64,000 nucleotides of DNA from Pacificispira sp040217575 (lineage in GTDB: Bacteria; Pseudomonadota; Alphaproteobacteria; UBA8366; Aestuariispiraceae). Of this stretch, positions 9,636 to 18,490 are shown piece by piece. A program made the position numbers and the translations under genes. The notes beneath the pieces were generated by a model. It saw only the letters and a program-made list of their open reading frames with translations, made no database searches and was not told the origin of the DNA. The stretch is taken from positions 897,745 through 961,744 of the forward strand of contig JAVJPW010000002.1 in assembly GCA_040217575.1 (NCBI GenBank), in the 5' to 3' direction. The first letter of the stretch is position 1. Every line of letters begins with the position of its first letter.

Positions 9636-10787
9636 TTATCCGTTGATGCACTGAACCAGCAGATCGCGCAGGTTTTCCTTGTTCAACGGGATGGGGTTGC
9701 CGCCGCAGCTCGGGTCCGCCGCCGCCATTTCCGCCAGATCATCCAGCCGGTCCGTTGTTGCGCCCAGGTCGGAAAGTGTGCGCGGAATCCCGAAACTGTC
9801 GTTGAAGTCCTGTACGAAATCACAGAACCCGTCGAACCCGCCCGATATTCCCAGATACTGCGCTGCCTTATCAAATCGGCTGCGGATCGCGGGGGCATTA
9901 AATTCCAGCACCGGTGGCATGCAGATCGCGTTGGTCGTGCCGTGGTGGGTGTTGAAGACCGCGCCGATCGGATGGCTGATCGCATGGATCGCGCCCAGCC
10001 CTTTCATAAACGCGGTGGCGCCCATGGCGGCGGCGCTCATCATCTGGGCGCGGGCTTCGATGTCAGTTCCATCAGCATATGCGCGCGGCAGGAAGTCCTT
10101 CACCAGCCGCATTCCTTCCAGGGCGATACCCTGGCTCATCGGGTGGTAATGGGGACTGGAAAACGCTTCCACACAGTGGGCGAAAGCATCCAGACCCGTG
10201 CCCGCCGTGATCGGTTTCGGCATGCCGACGGTGAGTTCTGGGTCGCAAATGACCACGGCGGCCAGAATTTTCGGGTGGAAGATGATCTTCTTTTCGTGGG
10301 TTTCGGAATTGGTCAGGACACCCGCCCGGCCAACCTCGGATCCGGTGCCGGCAGTCGTCGGCACAGCAATGATCGGCGCAATGGCACTGGCGTCCGCACG
10401 GGTCCACCAATCGCCAATGTCTTCAAAGTCCCAGACCGGGCGGGTCTGGCCCGCCATGAAGGCGACCAGTTTCCCCAGGTCCAGGCCCGATCCGCCGCCG
10501 AATGCGATGACGCCATCGTGCCCGCCCGCCTTGTAGGCGGCGATCCCCGCCGCCAGATTGACCTCGGTCGGGTTGGGATCGACCTCTGCGAACAGACCGC
10601 GGCCAAGTCCGGCCGCATCCAGGATATCCAGTGCCTGCCCCGTGATGGGAAGGCCCGCAAGCCCGCGGTCGGTGACCAGAAGGGGCCGTTTCATGCCGGC
10701 CTGGGTACAGGCGTCAGACAGTTCCTTGATACGGCCGGCGCCGAACTTGATGGCCGTTGGATAGGACCAGTTTCCGATGAGGTTCAT
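9636..10787 (-). CDS. Iron-containing alcohol dehydrogenase
   Basis: 383 residues, the normal length of group III (iron-dependent) alcohol dehydrogenases. The nucleotide loop FGGGSGLDLGK and the region PTTAGTGSEV are intact. Metal ligands include the Asp/His positions in TGLDAFAHCVEA and the His residues in AISHPIGAVFNTHHG. The family oxidises primary alcohols, lactaldehyde, propanediols or amino-alcohol derivatives with NAD(P). It follows the glutamine-synthetase-like gene after 38 bp in the same direction. That pairing suggests oxidation of a gamma-glutamylated amino alcohol; this is inference from context. Confidence 0.9.
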   Translation of the reverse strand: MNLIGNWSYPTAIKFGAGRIKELSDACTQAGMKRPLLVTDRGLAGLPITGQALDILDAAGLGRGLFAEVDPNPTEVNLAAGIAAYKAGGHDGVIAFGGGSGLDLGKLVAFMAGQTRPVWDFEDIGDWWTRADASAIAPIIAVPTTAGTGSEVGRAGVLTNSETHEKKIIFHPKILAAVVICDPELTVGMPKPITAGTGLDAFAHCVEAFSSPHYHPMSQGIALEGMRLVKDFLPRAYADGTDIEARAQMMSAAAMGATAFMKGLGAIHAISHPIGAVFNTHHGTTNAICMPPVLEFNAPAIRSRFDKAAQYLGISGGFDGFCDFVQDFNDSFGIPRTLSDLGATTDRLDDLAEMAAADPSCGGNPIPLNKENLRDLLVQCING

Positions 10788-10825
10788 CGCGTCACCTTTA
10801 TCAACAAAATCAGGTTTTAACGGGG

Positions 10826-12187
10826 TCAGGCGCGTTCGAAACAGCGCGCAATTTCGTAATCGGTCACGACCTGTTTGAATTCTTCAATTTCCCACAGTGC
10901 CGCGCGCGCATAATGGTCGACGACAAAATCGCCCATCGCCTCGCGCAGCATGCTGGACTCCTTCAGTGCCGTCATCGCCGCGCCAAGCGTGCCGGGAATC
11001 TCGCCGGATTCTCCGTCATAGGCGTCGCCGGTGAACGGCGCGTCCAGGGGCAGTTCTTCTTCGATCCCTTTCAGTCCGGCGGCGATCTGTCCAGCCATCG
11101 CAAGATAGGGGTTCATGTCCGCACCGCCGATACGGCATTCGATCCGGACCGCTGGCGTTCCTTCGCCGCACAGGCGATAGCCAGCCGTGCGGTTGTCGAC
11201 GGACCACACCTTTCTTGTCGGCGCGAAACTACCCTTCTGGAAGCGTTTGTAGCTGTTGATATAGGGCGCCAGGAAATAGGTGATGTCGGATGAATAGGAC
11301 AGTAGACCCGCCAGATAGTGCTTCATTAGTTGTGACATACCATGCGCATCATTCGGGTCGTGGAATACGGGCGATCCGTCTTTCCAAAGCGACTGATGCA
11401 CGTGGGAGGACGAGCCGACGCGGTCCTTGTGCCATTTCGCGATAAAGGATGCAGCATGGCCGTTCTGCCAGGCGATTTCCTTTACCGCATGCTTGGCGAT
11501 GCTGTGATGGTCGGCGGCCAACAGCGCGTCGCTGTAGCGGATGTTCAGTTCTTCCTGCCCCGCCTCGGCCTCGCCCTTCGTGTTCTCCACCGGCAGCCCG
11601 GCGGCATAAAGGTGGTTGCGGATGGGACGCATCACATGTTCTTCCTTCGTCGTCTGAAGGATGTGGTAGTCCTCGTTATAGTCGCTGATCGGCATCAGGT
11701 CGCGAAAACCGCCGGCCGCAATTTCGGAAAAGCTTTTCTGGAACAGGAAGAATTCAAGCTCTGTTGCCATCATGGCCGTAAAACCGTGCGCGGACAGGCG
11801 CGCAATCTGCGCCTTCAGGATTTCGCGCGGCGAATGGGCGACGGGCTGATGTGTATGGTGGTCCAGGACGTCGCACAGGACCATGGCGGTTCCTTCCAGC
11901 CACGGCATCGGGCGAAGGGTCGACAGGTCCGGTTTCATGACATAGTCGCCGTAACCGGCGCTCCAGCTGGTGGAGGCATAGCCGTCAGGCGTCGCCATCT
12001 CCAGGTCGGTCGCCAGAAGATAGTTGCAGCAATGGGTTTCTTCCCAGGCACCGTCGATGAAATGGGCGGCATGGAACCGTTTGCCCATCAGCCGGCCCTG
12101 CATGTCGACAAAGCAGGCAAGGACCGTGTCGACAGCCCCCAGCGCAACCTGTTCCTTCAACGTCTCAAAGCTCATAACAGCGGTCAT
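10826..12187 (-). CDS. Glutamine-synthetase-family ligase (gamma-glutamyl amine synthetase-like)
   Basis: 453 residues from ATG at 12187, chosen because AGGA lies 9 nt before it; the open frame extends upstream only to a TTG. The GS beta-grasp and catalytic domains are complete: ELEFFLFQ, the substrate/metal region HVHQSLWKDG, the ATP loop KGSFAPTRKVW, and RIECRIGGADMNPYLA. It lacks the Tyr-adenylylation tail of GlnA and is nearer to the PuuA/IpuC-like group, which joins glutamate to amines. It sits in a transporter operon with an amidohydrolase and an alcohol dehydrogenase, as expected for a gamma-glutamylation route. Exact substrate unknown. Confidence 0.88.
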   Translation of the reverse strand: MTAVMSFETLKEQVALGAVDTVLACFVDMQGRLMGKRFHAAHFIDGAWEETHCCNYLLATDLEMATPDGYASTSWSAGYGDYVMKPDLSTLRPMPWLEGTAMVLCDVLDHHTHQPVAHSPREILKAQIARLSAHGFTAMMATELEFFLFQKSFSEIAAGGFRDLMPISDYNEDYHILQTTKEEHVMRPIRNHLYAAGLPVENTKGEAEAGQEELNIRYSDALLAADHHSIAKHAVKEIAWQNGHAASFIAKWHKDRVGSSSHVHQSLWKDGSPVFHDPNDAHGMSQLMKHYLAGLLSYSSDITYFLAPYINSYKRFQKGSFAPTRKVWSVDNRTAGYRLCGEGTPAVRIECRIGGADMNPYLAMAGQIAAGLKGIEEELPLDAPFTGDAYDGESGEIPGTLGAAMTALKESSMLREAMGDFVVDHYARAALWEIEEFKQVVTDYEIARCFERA

Positions 12188-12235
12188 GACCGTAAATCCT
12201 GATCTGGAATTCAAAAAACCGTGGAAACAAATTTA

Positions 12236-12265
12236 GGGACCCCGGCGCATCATTGCCGGGGTCCC
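12236..12265 (-). terminator. Stem-loop between dctP and the GS-like gene
   Basis: A perfect 11-bp inverted repeat (GGGACCCCGGC at 12236-12246 and GCCGGGGTCCC at 12255-12265) with an 8-nt loop lies 19 nt after the dctP stop. On the minus strand it is followed by an A/T-rich stretch, but not by an unbroken U-run. It may be a partial terminator or a 3' stabilising hairpin that keeps the binding-protein transcript in excess over downstream enzymes, a known arrangement for solute-binding-protein genes. Confidence 0.7.
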
Positions 12266-12284
12266 GATCGGGTGTAAATCCCGA

Positions 12285-13319
12285 TTAGGTGTAACGGTAC
12301 GGACGGCCCGCCCGTTCCATATCTTCATTATACTGTTTGAAGATTTCCACGACCTTTGCCTTGGTCGGGGATTCCGCAGCGATTTCGTCCCAGAAGACGC
12401 GGGCGGCCGCTTCGACCTGGGCCCATTCGTTGTCCGGAATGGTGGTCAGCTGCATCTTCGTGCCGTTGACACGAAGGCTTGCCTCGCCGCCCCAGTACCA
12501 CCACTGACGATAATAGTGGGACTGGTCGCAGCACACCTGGAACAGGGTCTGCAGGTCTTCCGGCAGTTCGTTCCAGCGATCCATGTTGGCAAAGAACGAG
12601 CCGCACCAGGCACCGGAAATGTTGTTGGTCAGGAAGTAGTTCGTCACATCAGCCCAGCCGACGGTGTAATCTTCCGTGATCCCGGACCAGGCGATGCCGT
12701 CCAGTTCACCGGTCTGGACCGCGACTTCGATATCTTCCCACGGCAGCGTAACGGGCACGACGCCGAACTGCGTCAGGAACCGCCCGGCGGTCGGGAAGGT
12801 GAAGACACGCTTGCCCTCCAGGTCGGCCAGCGAATGAATCGGATCCTTGGTCGCGAAATGACACGGGTCCCACGCACCGGCGGACACGTGCTTGATGCCG
12901 ACATTTGCGTATTCTTCTTCCCAGATTTCCTTCAGGCCGTACTGGTTGAAAAGGACCGGCACATCCAGGGAATAGCGGGATCCGAACGGGAAATAGCCGC
13001 CGAAGACGGTTACTTCCGTCGGCGATGCCATGCTGTCGTCGTCCGACTGCACCGCGTCGATCGTGCCGCGCTGCATGGCACGGAACAACTCACCCGTCGG
13101 CACAAGCTGGTCGGCGTAGAACAGTTCGATCTGCATCCGGTCGCCGGCGATGGTGTTGAACATGTCGATGGCCGGTTTGACCACATGTTCGGCAAGCGCC
13201 GTCCCGGCATAGGTCTGCATGCGCCATTGAATGGTGGACTGCGCGATGGCCGGGGTGGCCAGCGCGGCGGCGGGGGCCGCAACGGCGGCACCCTGGATAA
13301 ACTTACGTCTTGTTGTCAT
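12285..13319 (-). CDS. TRAP transporter substrate-binding protein, DctP family
   Basis: 344 residues. A twin-arginine signal (TTRRKFIQGAA, cleavage near ALATPAIAQ) directs it to the periplasm, where it binds the solute and hands it to DctQ-DctM. The mature part has the TAXI-unrelated DctP fold with LADLEGKRVFTFPTAGRFL and DGIAWSGI, resembling the branch that binds 2-oxo acids or other small carboxylates. It lies downstream of its membrane partners (75 bp after dctM) and before the stem-loop and metabolic genes. Substrate not determinable; a carboxylated amine derivative would suit the neighbouring enzymes. Confidence 0.92.
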   Translation of the reverse strand: MTTRRKFIQGAAVAAPAAALATPAIAQSTIQWRMQTYAGTALAEHVVKPAIDMFNTIAGDRMQIELFYADQLVPTGELFRAMQRGTIDAVQSDDDSMASPTEVTVFGGYFPFGSRYSLDVPVLFNQYGLKEIWEEEYANVGIKHVSAGAWDPCHFATKDPIHSLADLEGKRVFTFPTAGRFLTQFGVVPVTLPWEDIEVAVQTGELDGIAWSGITEDYTVGWADVTNYFLTNNISGAWCGSFFANMDRWNELPEDLQTLFQVCCDQSHYYRQWWYWGGEASLRVNGTKMQLTTIPDNEWAQVEAAARVFWDEIAAESPTKAKVVEIFKQYNEDMERAGRPYRYT

Positions 13320-13394
13320 TTTCGTCGCTCCTTTACGTGATGGTTTGAATCAACCGACCGCTTCCCTGCGATTCTTGTTTTTGCTTATTCCCAA

Positions 13395-14723
13395 CTATTC
13401 CGCCCCATAAACAGTTTCCGGCAGCCAAAGTGCGATTTCCGGGAACATCATGACAATCGACAAGGCCAGGACCATGACGCCCACAAACGGGATGATCGAC
13501 CGATAGATGTCGCGCAGACCGATTTCCGGTGGCGCCATCGCGCGCATCAGGAACAGGTTATACCCGAAGGGCGGCGTCATATAGGCGATCTGCGTGGTTA
13601 TCGTATACAGTACACCGTACCAGATCAGATCGAACCCAAGCGCCCCGACCAGTGGCACGTAAAGCGGCGCGACAATGACCAGCATCGCCGTGTCGTCCAG
13701 GAACGTGCCCATCAGGATGAAGGTCAACTGCATCAGGATCAGGATCATCCACGGGCTCAATCCCAGTTGTTCGGTGAACAGGGATTCGATGGCGCGTACC
13801 GCGCCCAGCCCGTCGAAAATCGCACCGAATCCCAGCGCCGCCAGAATGATCCACATGAACATGCAGGATATGCCAAGCGTGTTTCGAACCGTGTTTTCGA
13901 ACACCTCGCGTGTCATCCGGCCTTTCAGGACTGCGGCCAGGAACGCCGCGATGGCCCCGATGGCGGAACTTTCCACCAGCGACGTCCACCCGTTCACGAA
14001 CGGGACCATCATCGCTGCGAAGATCGCAAGCGGCAGAACGCCCGCCCGCAACAGTCGGAGCTTTTCCGCCGTCGTGATTTCTGCGCGTTCTTCCTTGGAC
14101 AGGGGCGGGCCCAGGTCCGGCTGCAGCCGGCAGCGGACGTAGATGTACAGGATGAAAAGCCCGGCCATCATCAGGCCCGGAAGGACACCCGCCAGCCACA
14201 GCTGGCCCACGGGCTGACGCGCGATCATCGCATAAAGGACCAGCACGACGGATGGCGGCACCAGTATGCCCAGCGATGATCCCGCCTGGATGACCCCGGT
14301 CACCATGATCTTGTCATATCCGCGTCTAAGCAGTTCCGGCAACGCGATCGTTGCGCCGATCGCCATACCCGCGACAGACAGCCCGTTCATGGCGGAAATC
14401 AGAACCATCAGTCCGATGGTCCCGATGGCTAGTCCGCCGCGCACGGGACCCATCCAGACATGGAACATGCGATACAGGTCGTCGGCGATCCGGCTTTCCG
14501 ACAGGACATAGCCCATGAAAATGAACATCGGCAGCGTCAGCAGCGGATACCATTTCATCAGCTTCATGGCGGCCGCGAACGGGACATCCACGCCGCCCAC
14601 GCCCCACAGCAACAGGCCGGCCAGGGCGCCGACGAAACCGATTGCGCCGAACACGCGCTGGCCCGTGAACAGCATCAGCATCATGGACGAAAACATCAAA
14701 AGCGCGATCATTTCATAGGACAT
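13395..14723 (-). CDS. dctM: TRAP transporter large permease, DctM
   Basis: 442 residues, almost entirely hydrophobic with about 12 membrane segments, the standard DctM/SiaM large subunit that carries the Na+-coupled transport path. It starts with MSYEMIALLMFSSMM and contains the family segment AGSSLGILVPPSVVLVLYA. Its ATG shares one base with the TGA of dctQ (TGATG at 14721-14725), so translation is coupled. It works with the preceding DctQ and following DctP. Confidence 0.95.
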   Translation of the reverse strand: MSYEMIALLMFSSMMLMLFTGQRVFGAIGFVGALAGLLLWGVGGVDVPFAAAMKLMKWYPLLTLPMFIFMGYVLSESRIADDLYRMFHVWMGPVRGGLAIGTIGLMVLISAMNGLSVAGMAIGATIALPELLRRGYDKIMVTGVIQAGSSLGILVPPSVVLVLYAMIARQPVGQLWLAGVLPGLMMAGLFILYIYVRCRLQPDLGPPLSKEERAEITTAEKLRLLRAGVLPLAIFAAMMVPFVNGWTSLVESSAIGAIAAFLAAVLKGRMTREVFENTVRNTLGISCMFMWIILAALGFGAIFDGLGAVRAIESLFTEQLGLSPWMILILMQLTFILMGTFLDDTAMLVIVAPLYVPLVGALGFDLIWYGVLYTITTQIAYMTPPFGYNLFLMRAMAPPEIGLRDIYRSIIPFVGVMVLALSIVMMFPEIALWLPETVYGAE

Positions 14724-15319
14724 CAGGCGCGTTCCTCCCGAAGCCGCTCAATGTCCTTGAACAGTTCCGCCAGCATTTGCAGCAACATCAACAAGAAGCC
14801 CACACACAGCAGGACCTTGATCGGCCAAAGCAGTGGGCGCCACGCGGTCGAACTCCTCTCCAGGAAGCCAAGGACTTCCGCGGCGCCGTCCGGCCCGCCT
14901 GTCAGGAACGCAAAGATCAGATCGCCATAGAAACCATAGGGTTCCGTTCCGAAATACCCCAATGAATAGGCGGTCGATACGACGGCCCCCTGGAACAGAA
15001 CGCCCAGATAGAACATCAGGCACAGGACGGTGACCGCATCGACCGCGGCTTTGGTTCTGGTGGACCAGCTGCCATAGAAAAGATCCATCCGGACGTTAGA
15101 TCCCAGCTGGATCGAATAGGGGCCACCCATCACATAATAGGCGACCATGACGAACTGCGCCGTCTCAAGCGTCCAAAGCGAGGGGTCGAAAAACGTCTTC
15201 GACGCTGACGACCAGAGAAGAACCCCCATCAGTACGAAAATCAGATACATGGTGACGCGACCGATAAAACGGTTCATCGCATCTATCGCACGGATATAGC
15301 AGCGCATCAGTTCAACCAT
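14723..15319 (-). CDS. dctQ: TRAP transporter small permease, DctQ
   Basis: 198 residues from ATG 15319 (MVELMRCY). The frame is open further upstream, but that part lies inside the amidohydrolase gene. The ATG overlaps the amidohydrolase stop by 8 nt. Four hydrophobic segments are visible (near residues 25, 60, 95 and 170), with the DctQ-type region AQFVMVAYYVMGGPYSIQLG, as in the small membrane subunit that pairs with DctM. Second gene of the RpiR-facing operon. Confidence 0.9.
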   Translation of the reverse strand: MVELMRCYIRAIDAMNRFIGRVTMYLIFVLMGVLLWSSASKTFFDPSLWTLETAQFVMVAYYVMGGPYSIQLGSNVRMDLFYGSWSTRTKAAVDAVTVLCLMFYLGVLFQGAVVSTAYSLGYFGTEPYGFYGDLIFAFLTGGPDGAAEVLGFLERSSTAWRPLLWPIKVLLCVGFLLMLLQMLAELFKDIERLREERA

Positions 15320-16145
15320 TGGGCACCGCGCTTTCAGAAGCCCGTTTCGTCGGCGCGCCAAGTCCGATCGCCTGTAGGGCGGCGCGAATCTTCTCTTCCA
15401 GCGCGATTGCCACCCGCTGTGCCCGGTCCGCATCCGACAACAGGTCGTTGCGAACTTCGATCATCACATTGGGAAGCCCGCGTTCGACGCCATAGATTTT
15501 AAGGGAATGCGTCACACCGTCTTCCGGTCCGTAGGGTTGGTTGCGTTCAAAACGAAATCCGGCATCCGATGCCCGGTCCGTCAACATCGCATCTGCCAGT
15601 CGGGTATCCTTGTCATGAAGGACGCCGATTTCAACCGGCCTGACCTTTCCAAGATAGACCGGTGTGAAACTGTGAATCGTGATGACGGCACAATTCAAAC
15701 GGCGCGCGAGCCTTTCGTTGATCAAATCTTCGGCGGCGTTCCGGAACGGATGATATATACGGTCCGCCCGCGCGGCTAAGGATTTCGCATCAAGGTCCGT
15801 GTTCGCCGGAATGTCTGTGGCTTCGGACCGCGCCGGGACCGCGCCAGGATGATCCGGCGGCCGGTTGCAGTCATAAAGAAGACGCGACACCCCTGCCGTG
15901 ACCAGGGGGGCATCAAACCGTTCGGACAGATAGCGCGCAAGGTCGGCCGCGCCCGGGTCCCAGGCGATGTGACTTTCGAGGTCAGACGCCGAAAGGCCCA
16001 TATCACCAAATTCTTCCGGCAGCCGGTTGGTCGCATGTTCACAGATAAAGACCGGGGCGCCCGCGCCGTCCGACCGGTCGACGGACACAGGGTCAAGGTC
16101 TGGAAGGCCGCTTGATCGCACGGCCTTTCGTCCTGCCGCCTGCAC
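15312..16145 (-). CDS. N-formylglutamate amidohydrolase family protein
   Basis: 277 residues from a GTG start at 16145, preceded by GGGGGA 9 nt upstream; no early ATG exists in frame. The Pfam-type FGase signatures are present: ICEHATNRLP, SRLLYDCNRP, TIHSFTPVY and VMIEVRNDLL, which supply the metal and substrate ligands. The classical enzyme hydrolyses N-formylglutamate in histidine breakdown, but no hut genes are near. It is the first gene of an operon with a TRAP transporter and a GS-like ligase, so hydrolysis of a gamma-glutamyl or other N-acyl amide is a plausible alternative. Confidence 0.85.
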   Translation of the reverse strand: MQAAGRKAVRSSGLPDLDPVSVDRSDGAGAPVFICEHATNRLPEEFGDMGLSASDLESHIAWDPGAADLARYLSERFDAPLVTAGVSRLLYDCNRPPDHPGAVPARSEATDIPANTDLDAKSLAARADRIYHPFRNAAEDLINERLARRLNCAVITIHSFTPVYLGKVRPVEIGVLHDKDTRLADAMLTDRASDAGFRFERNQPYGPEDGVTHSLKIYGVERGLPNVMIEVRNDLLSDADRAQRVAIALEEKIRAALQAIGLGAPTKRASESAVPNG

Positions 16146-16211
16146 TGGAATTCGTCCCCCGTTCCCTAGACCCGTATCCGCTTGACCGGGCCCTGCCTGT
16201 TTCCCAACGTG

Positions 16212-16227
16212 TGAAAAAATATTTTCA
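16212..16227. promoter_or_regulatory. Candidate RpiR operator 1
   Basis: Perfect inverted repeat TGAAAA-N4-TTTTCA in the 145-bp gap between the divergent amidohydrolase and rpiR genes. RpiR-family regulators are known to bind TGAAA-N-TTTCA-type palindromes, so this is a likely operator for both promoters. Confidence 0.6.
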
Positions 16228-16245
16228 GAAACATAATTTAGCTGT

Positions 16246-16267
16246 CAACATTATTTCAGAAATGTTG
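16246..16267. promoter_or_regulatory. Candidate RpiR operator 2
   Basis: Inverted repeat CAACATT-N8-AATGTTG, 24 bp upstream of the rpiR start and 18 bp beyond the first palindrome. The spacer contains TTTCAGA, also found beside site 1 (TTTCAGAAA at 16223-16231). Position close to the rpiR start suggests autoregulation. Confidence 0.5.
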
Positions 16268-16290
16268 TCGGTGTGCGGGAGGAATGAAGA

Positions 16291-17163
16291 ATGACCGACG
16301 GACCGCTGACGGTTCGCGAGCGGCTTGCACGGCACTATGCGGACCTTACCCCGACTGAACGGCGTCTGGCCGATGCGCTGATGGACGACTATCCGAACGC
16401 GGGCCTTGCATCCATCACGGTGGTCGCGCAACGGGCAAAGGTTTCCACGACAACCGTCGTGCGGATGGTGCACAAGCTGGGTTTCCGCGGATTCCCGCAA
16501 TTTCACGATGCGCTGCTTCAGGAACTCCAGGCACAGGTGGCCGGTCCCGCGGAACGGCGTGAGAAATGGGTCTCCGCCGCGCCGGATTCCCACATGATCA
16601 ACCGCTTTGCGCAGGCGGTGACACAAAACCTGGAACAGACCTTCGCACATCTGGATACGGAAAGTTTCGACCGGGCGGCGCGGATTCTGGCGAACCAGGA
16701 ACACAGGCTGTTTGTCGTCGGCGGGCGCATGACAAAGGCCCTGGCGGACTATGCGTTCACGCATTTCCAGGCGATTCGGCCGCGGGTTACGTATCTGACG
16801 GCATCGTCCGCGACATGGGCCCACTATGTGCTGGATATGACGCCCGGCGATGTCTTGCTGATATTCGACGTCCGCCGGTACGAGACGAACCTGGAACGGT
16901 TGGCGGAACTCGCCAGCGAACGGGGTGTCATTCTGATCCTGATCACGGACCAGTGGGCGTCGCCCGTGGCCAAAGTGTCGGAATACGTTTTCAATTGCTG
17001 GGTGGAAATTCCGTCCGCATGGGATTCGAACTCATCGACCATGATGCTTCTGGAAGCGCTGATCGCCAGTACGCAGGATGCCAGATGGCCCGAAACCCGC
17101 GAACGGTTCGAAGCGCTGGATCGGCTGTTCGACCAGACCCGGCTGTTCCGCAAGGGTCCCTAA
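16291..17163 (+). CDS. MurR/RpiR family transcriptional regulator
   Basis: 290 residues. An N-terminal HTH_6 domain (about residues 5-80: LTPTERRLADALMDD, then VAQRAKVSTTTVVRMVHKLG) is followed by a SIS sugar-phosphate-type sensor domain (about 125-265). GGGAGG lies before the ATG. It is divergent from the amidohydrolase-TRAP operon and convergent with the second TRAP set, so it most likely controls the former, sensing a pathway intermediate through the SIS domain. Two inverted repeats lie in the shared promoter region. Confidence 0.9.
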   Translation: MTDGPLTVRERLARHYADLTPTERRLADALMDDYPNAGLASITVVAQRAKVSTTTVVRMVHKLGFRGFPQFHDALLQELQAQVAGPAERREKWVSAAPDSHMINRFAQAVTQNLEQTFAHLDTESFDRAARILANQEHRLFVVGGRMTKALADYAFTHFQAIRPRVTYLTASSATWAHYVLDMTPGDVLLIFDVRRYETNLERLAELASERGVILILITDQWASPVAKVSEYVFNCWVEIPSAWDSNSSTMMLLEALIASTQDARWPETRERFEALDRLFDQTRLFRKGP

Positions 17164-17194
17164 GCGTTATGGCCAAACCGCGGCGGGATGCCGG

Positions 17195-18490
17195 CTAGGG
17201 CTGGTAGCCGAACTGTTTGGGCAGGAACAGCACGATCTCCGGGAAGAAGATCATTGCCAGCAGTGCCGCCACCAGAACGGCAAGAAAGACCCAGATTTCC
17301 CGAACGATTTCGGCAAGCGAGATCCGGGTGACGGCATTGATCACGAAAAGCAGTATCCCGTAAGGCGGTGTGATCAGCCCGATCATGCAGTTGACGACAA
17401 TTACGACCCCGAAATGCACCAGATCGATGCCCAGTTCCCGGCAGGTCGGGATGAACAGCGGCACAATCACCAGGATGATTGTCGTCGCATCCAGCAGACA
17501 CCCAAGCAGCAGGATCAGTACATTGACCATCAACAGGAAAACCAGCGGGTCGACATTCAAATCGACCAGGCCCGACGCGATCATGGACGGAATATTTTCG
17601 GACGCGACGATATAGTTGAGGATCAGCGCGCCGCCGATGACTATACCGACCGCGGCGGACGACCGTGCGCTTTCCACCAGTATCTCATACAGCTTCTTCA
17701 GTTTCAGCGCCCGATAGAAGACGACGGACAGAATCAGTGCATAGGCCGCGGCGACCGCCGCTGCTTCCGTCGGTGTCGTCACGCCGCCATAGATTCCGTA
17801 AAGAAGGATCGCCGGCATAAGCAGGGCGGGGAAGGCCCGCACCGTCACCGCCGGCAGTTGGCGGACAGGGACCGGCGCTTCCACACCGAAATTTCGGCGA
17901 TGGGCAAGCCAGGCGTTCATAGCCATCAGAACGCCCCCCATCATCAGACCCGGAAGGATACCGCCCAGGAACAGCGCGCCGATCGACGCATTGGACACCA
18001 ACGCGTACAGAACCATGGGAATGGACGGCGGTATGATCGGCCCGATGGTCGCGGACGCCGCGGTGATCGCTGCGGCATAGCCGGCGGGGAACCGGTTGTC
18101 CTTGCGCATCATGTCGATGATGATTTTGCCAATTCCGGCCGCATCCGCGACGGCGGACCCCGACATGCCGGAAAAAATAAGCGATGCCATCACATTGACA
18201 TGGCCCAGACCGCCCTTGAACCGTCCGACGGTGGCGATGCAGAAATTCAGGAGTTTGTCGGAAATCGTGCCGGCATTCATGATGTTGGCGGCGACGATGA
18301 AAAGCGGCACCGCCAGCAACAGGAAACTGTCATAGACGCCGTCCAGGAAGCGTTTACCGATGATGCCGATGGACGATCCGTCGGCCAGGACATAGGCCAT
18401 GGATGCCAGCAGGATAGCATAGGCGATGGGCACCCCGATCCCGGCCAGGAAGAACAAAGCGCCGATAAGGACGATGATTTCGACCGTCAC
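17195..18490 (-). CDS. dctM: TRAP transporter large permease, DctM (second set)
   Basis: 431 residues from GTG 18490, which overlaps the dctQ stop by 4 nt (GTGA). The frame is open further upstream, but that part overlaps dctQ and does not look like protein. About 12 hydrophobic segments and the DctM segment IGPIIPPSIPMVLYA are present. It is the last gene of the minus-strand quinate/shikimate-type cluster and ends 31 bp from the convergent rpiR stop. It forms the Na+-dependent transport channel with DctQ and DctP encoded just upstream. Confidence 0.93.
   Translation of the reverse strand: MTVEIIVLIGALFFLAGIGVPIAYAILLASMAYVLADGSSIGIIGKRFLDGVYDSFLLLAVPLFIVAANIMNAGTISDKLLNFCIATVGRFKGGLGHVNVMASLIFSGMSGSAVADAAGIGKIIIDMMRKDNRFPAGYAAAITAASATIGPIIPPSIPMVLYALVSNASIGALFLGGILPGLMMGGVLMAMNAWLAHRRNFGVEAPVPVRQLPAVTVRAFPALLMPAILLYGIYGGVTTPTEAAAVAAAYALILSVVFYRALKLKKLYEILVESARSSAAVGIVIGGALILNYIVASENIPSMIASGLVDLNVDPLVFLLMVNVLILLLGCLLDATTIILVIVPLFIPTCRELGIDLVHFGVVIVVNCMIGLITPPYGILLFVINAVTRISLAEIVREIWVFLAVLVAALLAMIFFPEIVLFLPKQFGYQP

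Noticed and set aside
15312..16145. hutG of a histidine degradation operon
   Set aside because: No hutH, hutU, hutI or hutF nearby; the neighbours point to another N-acyl or gamma-glutamyl substrate.
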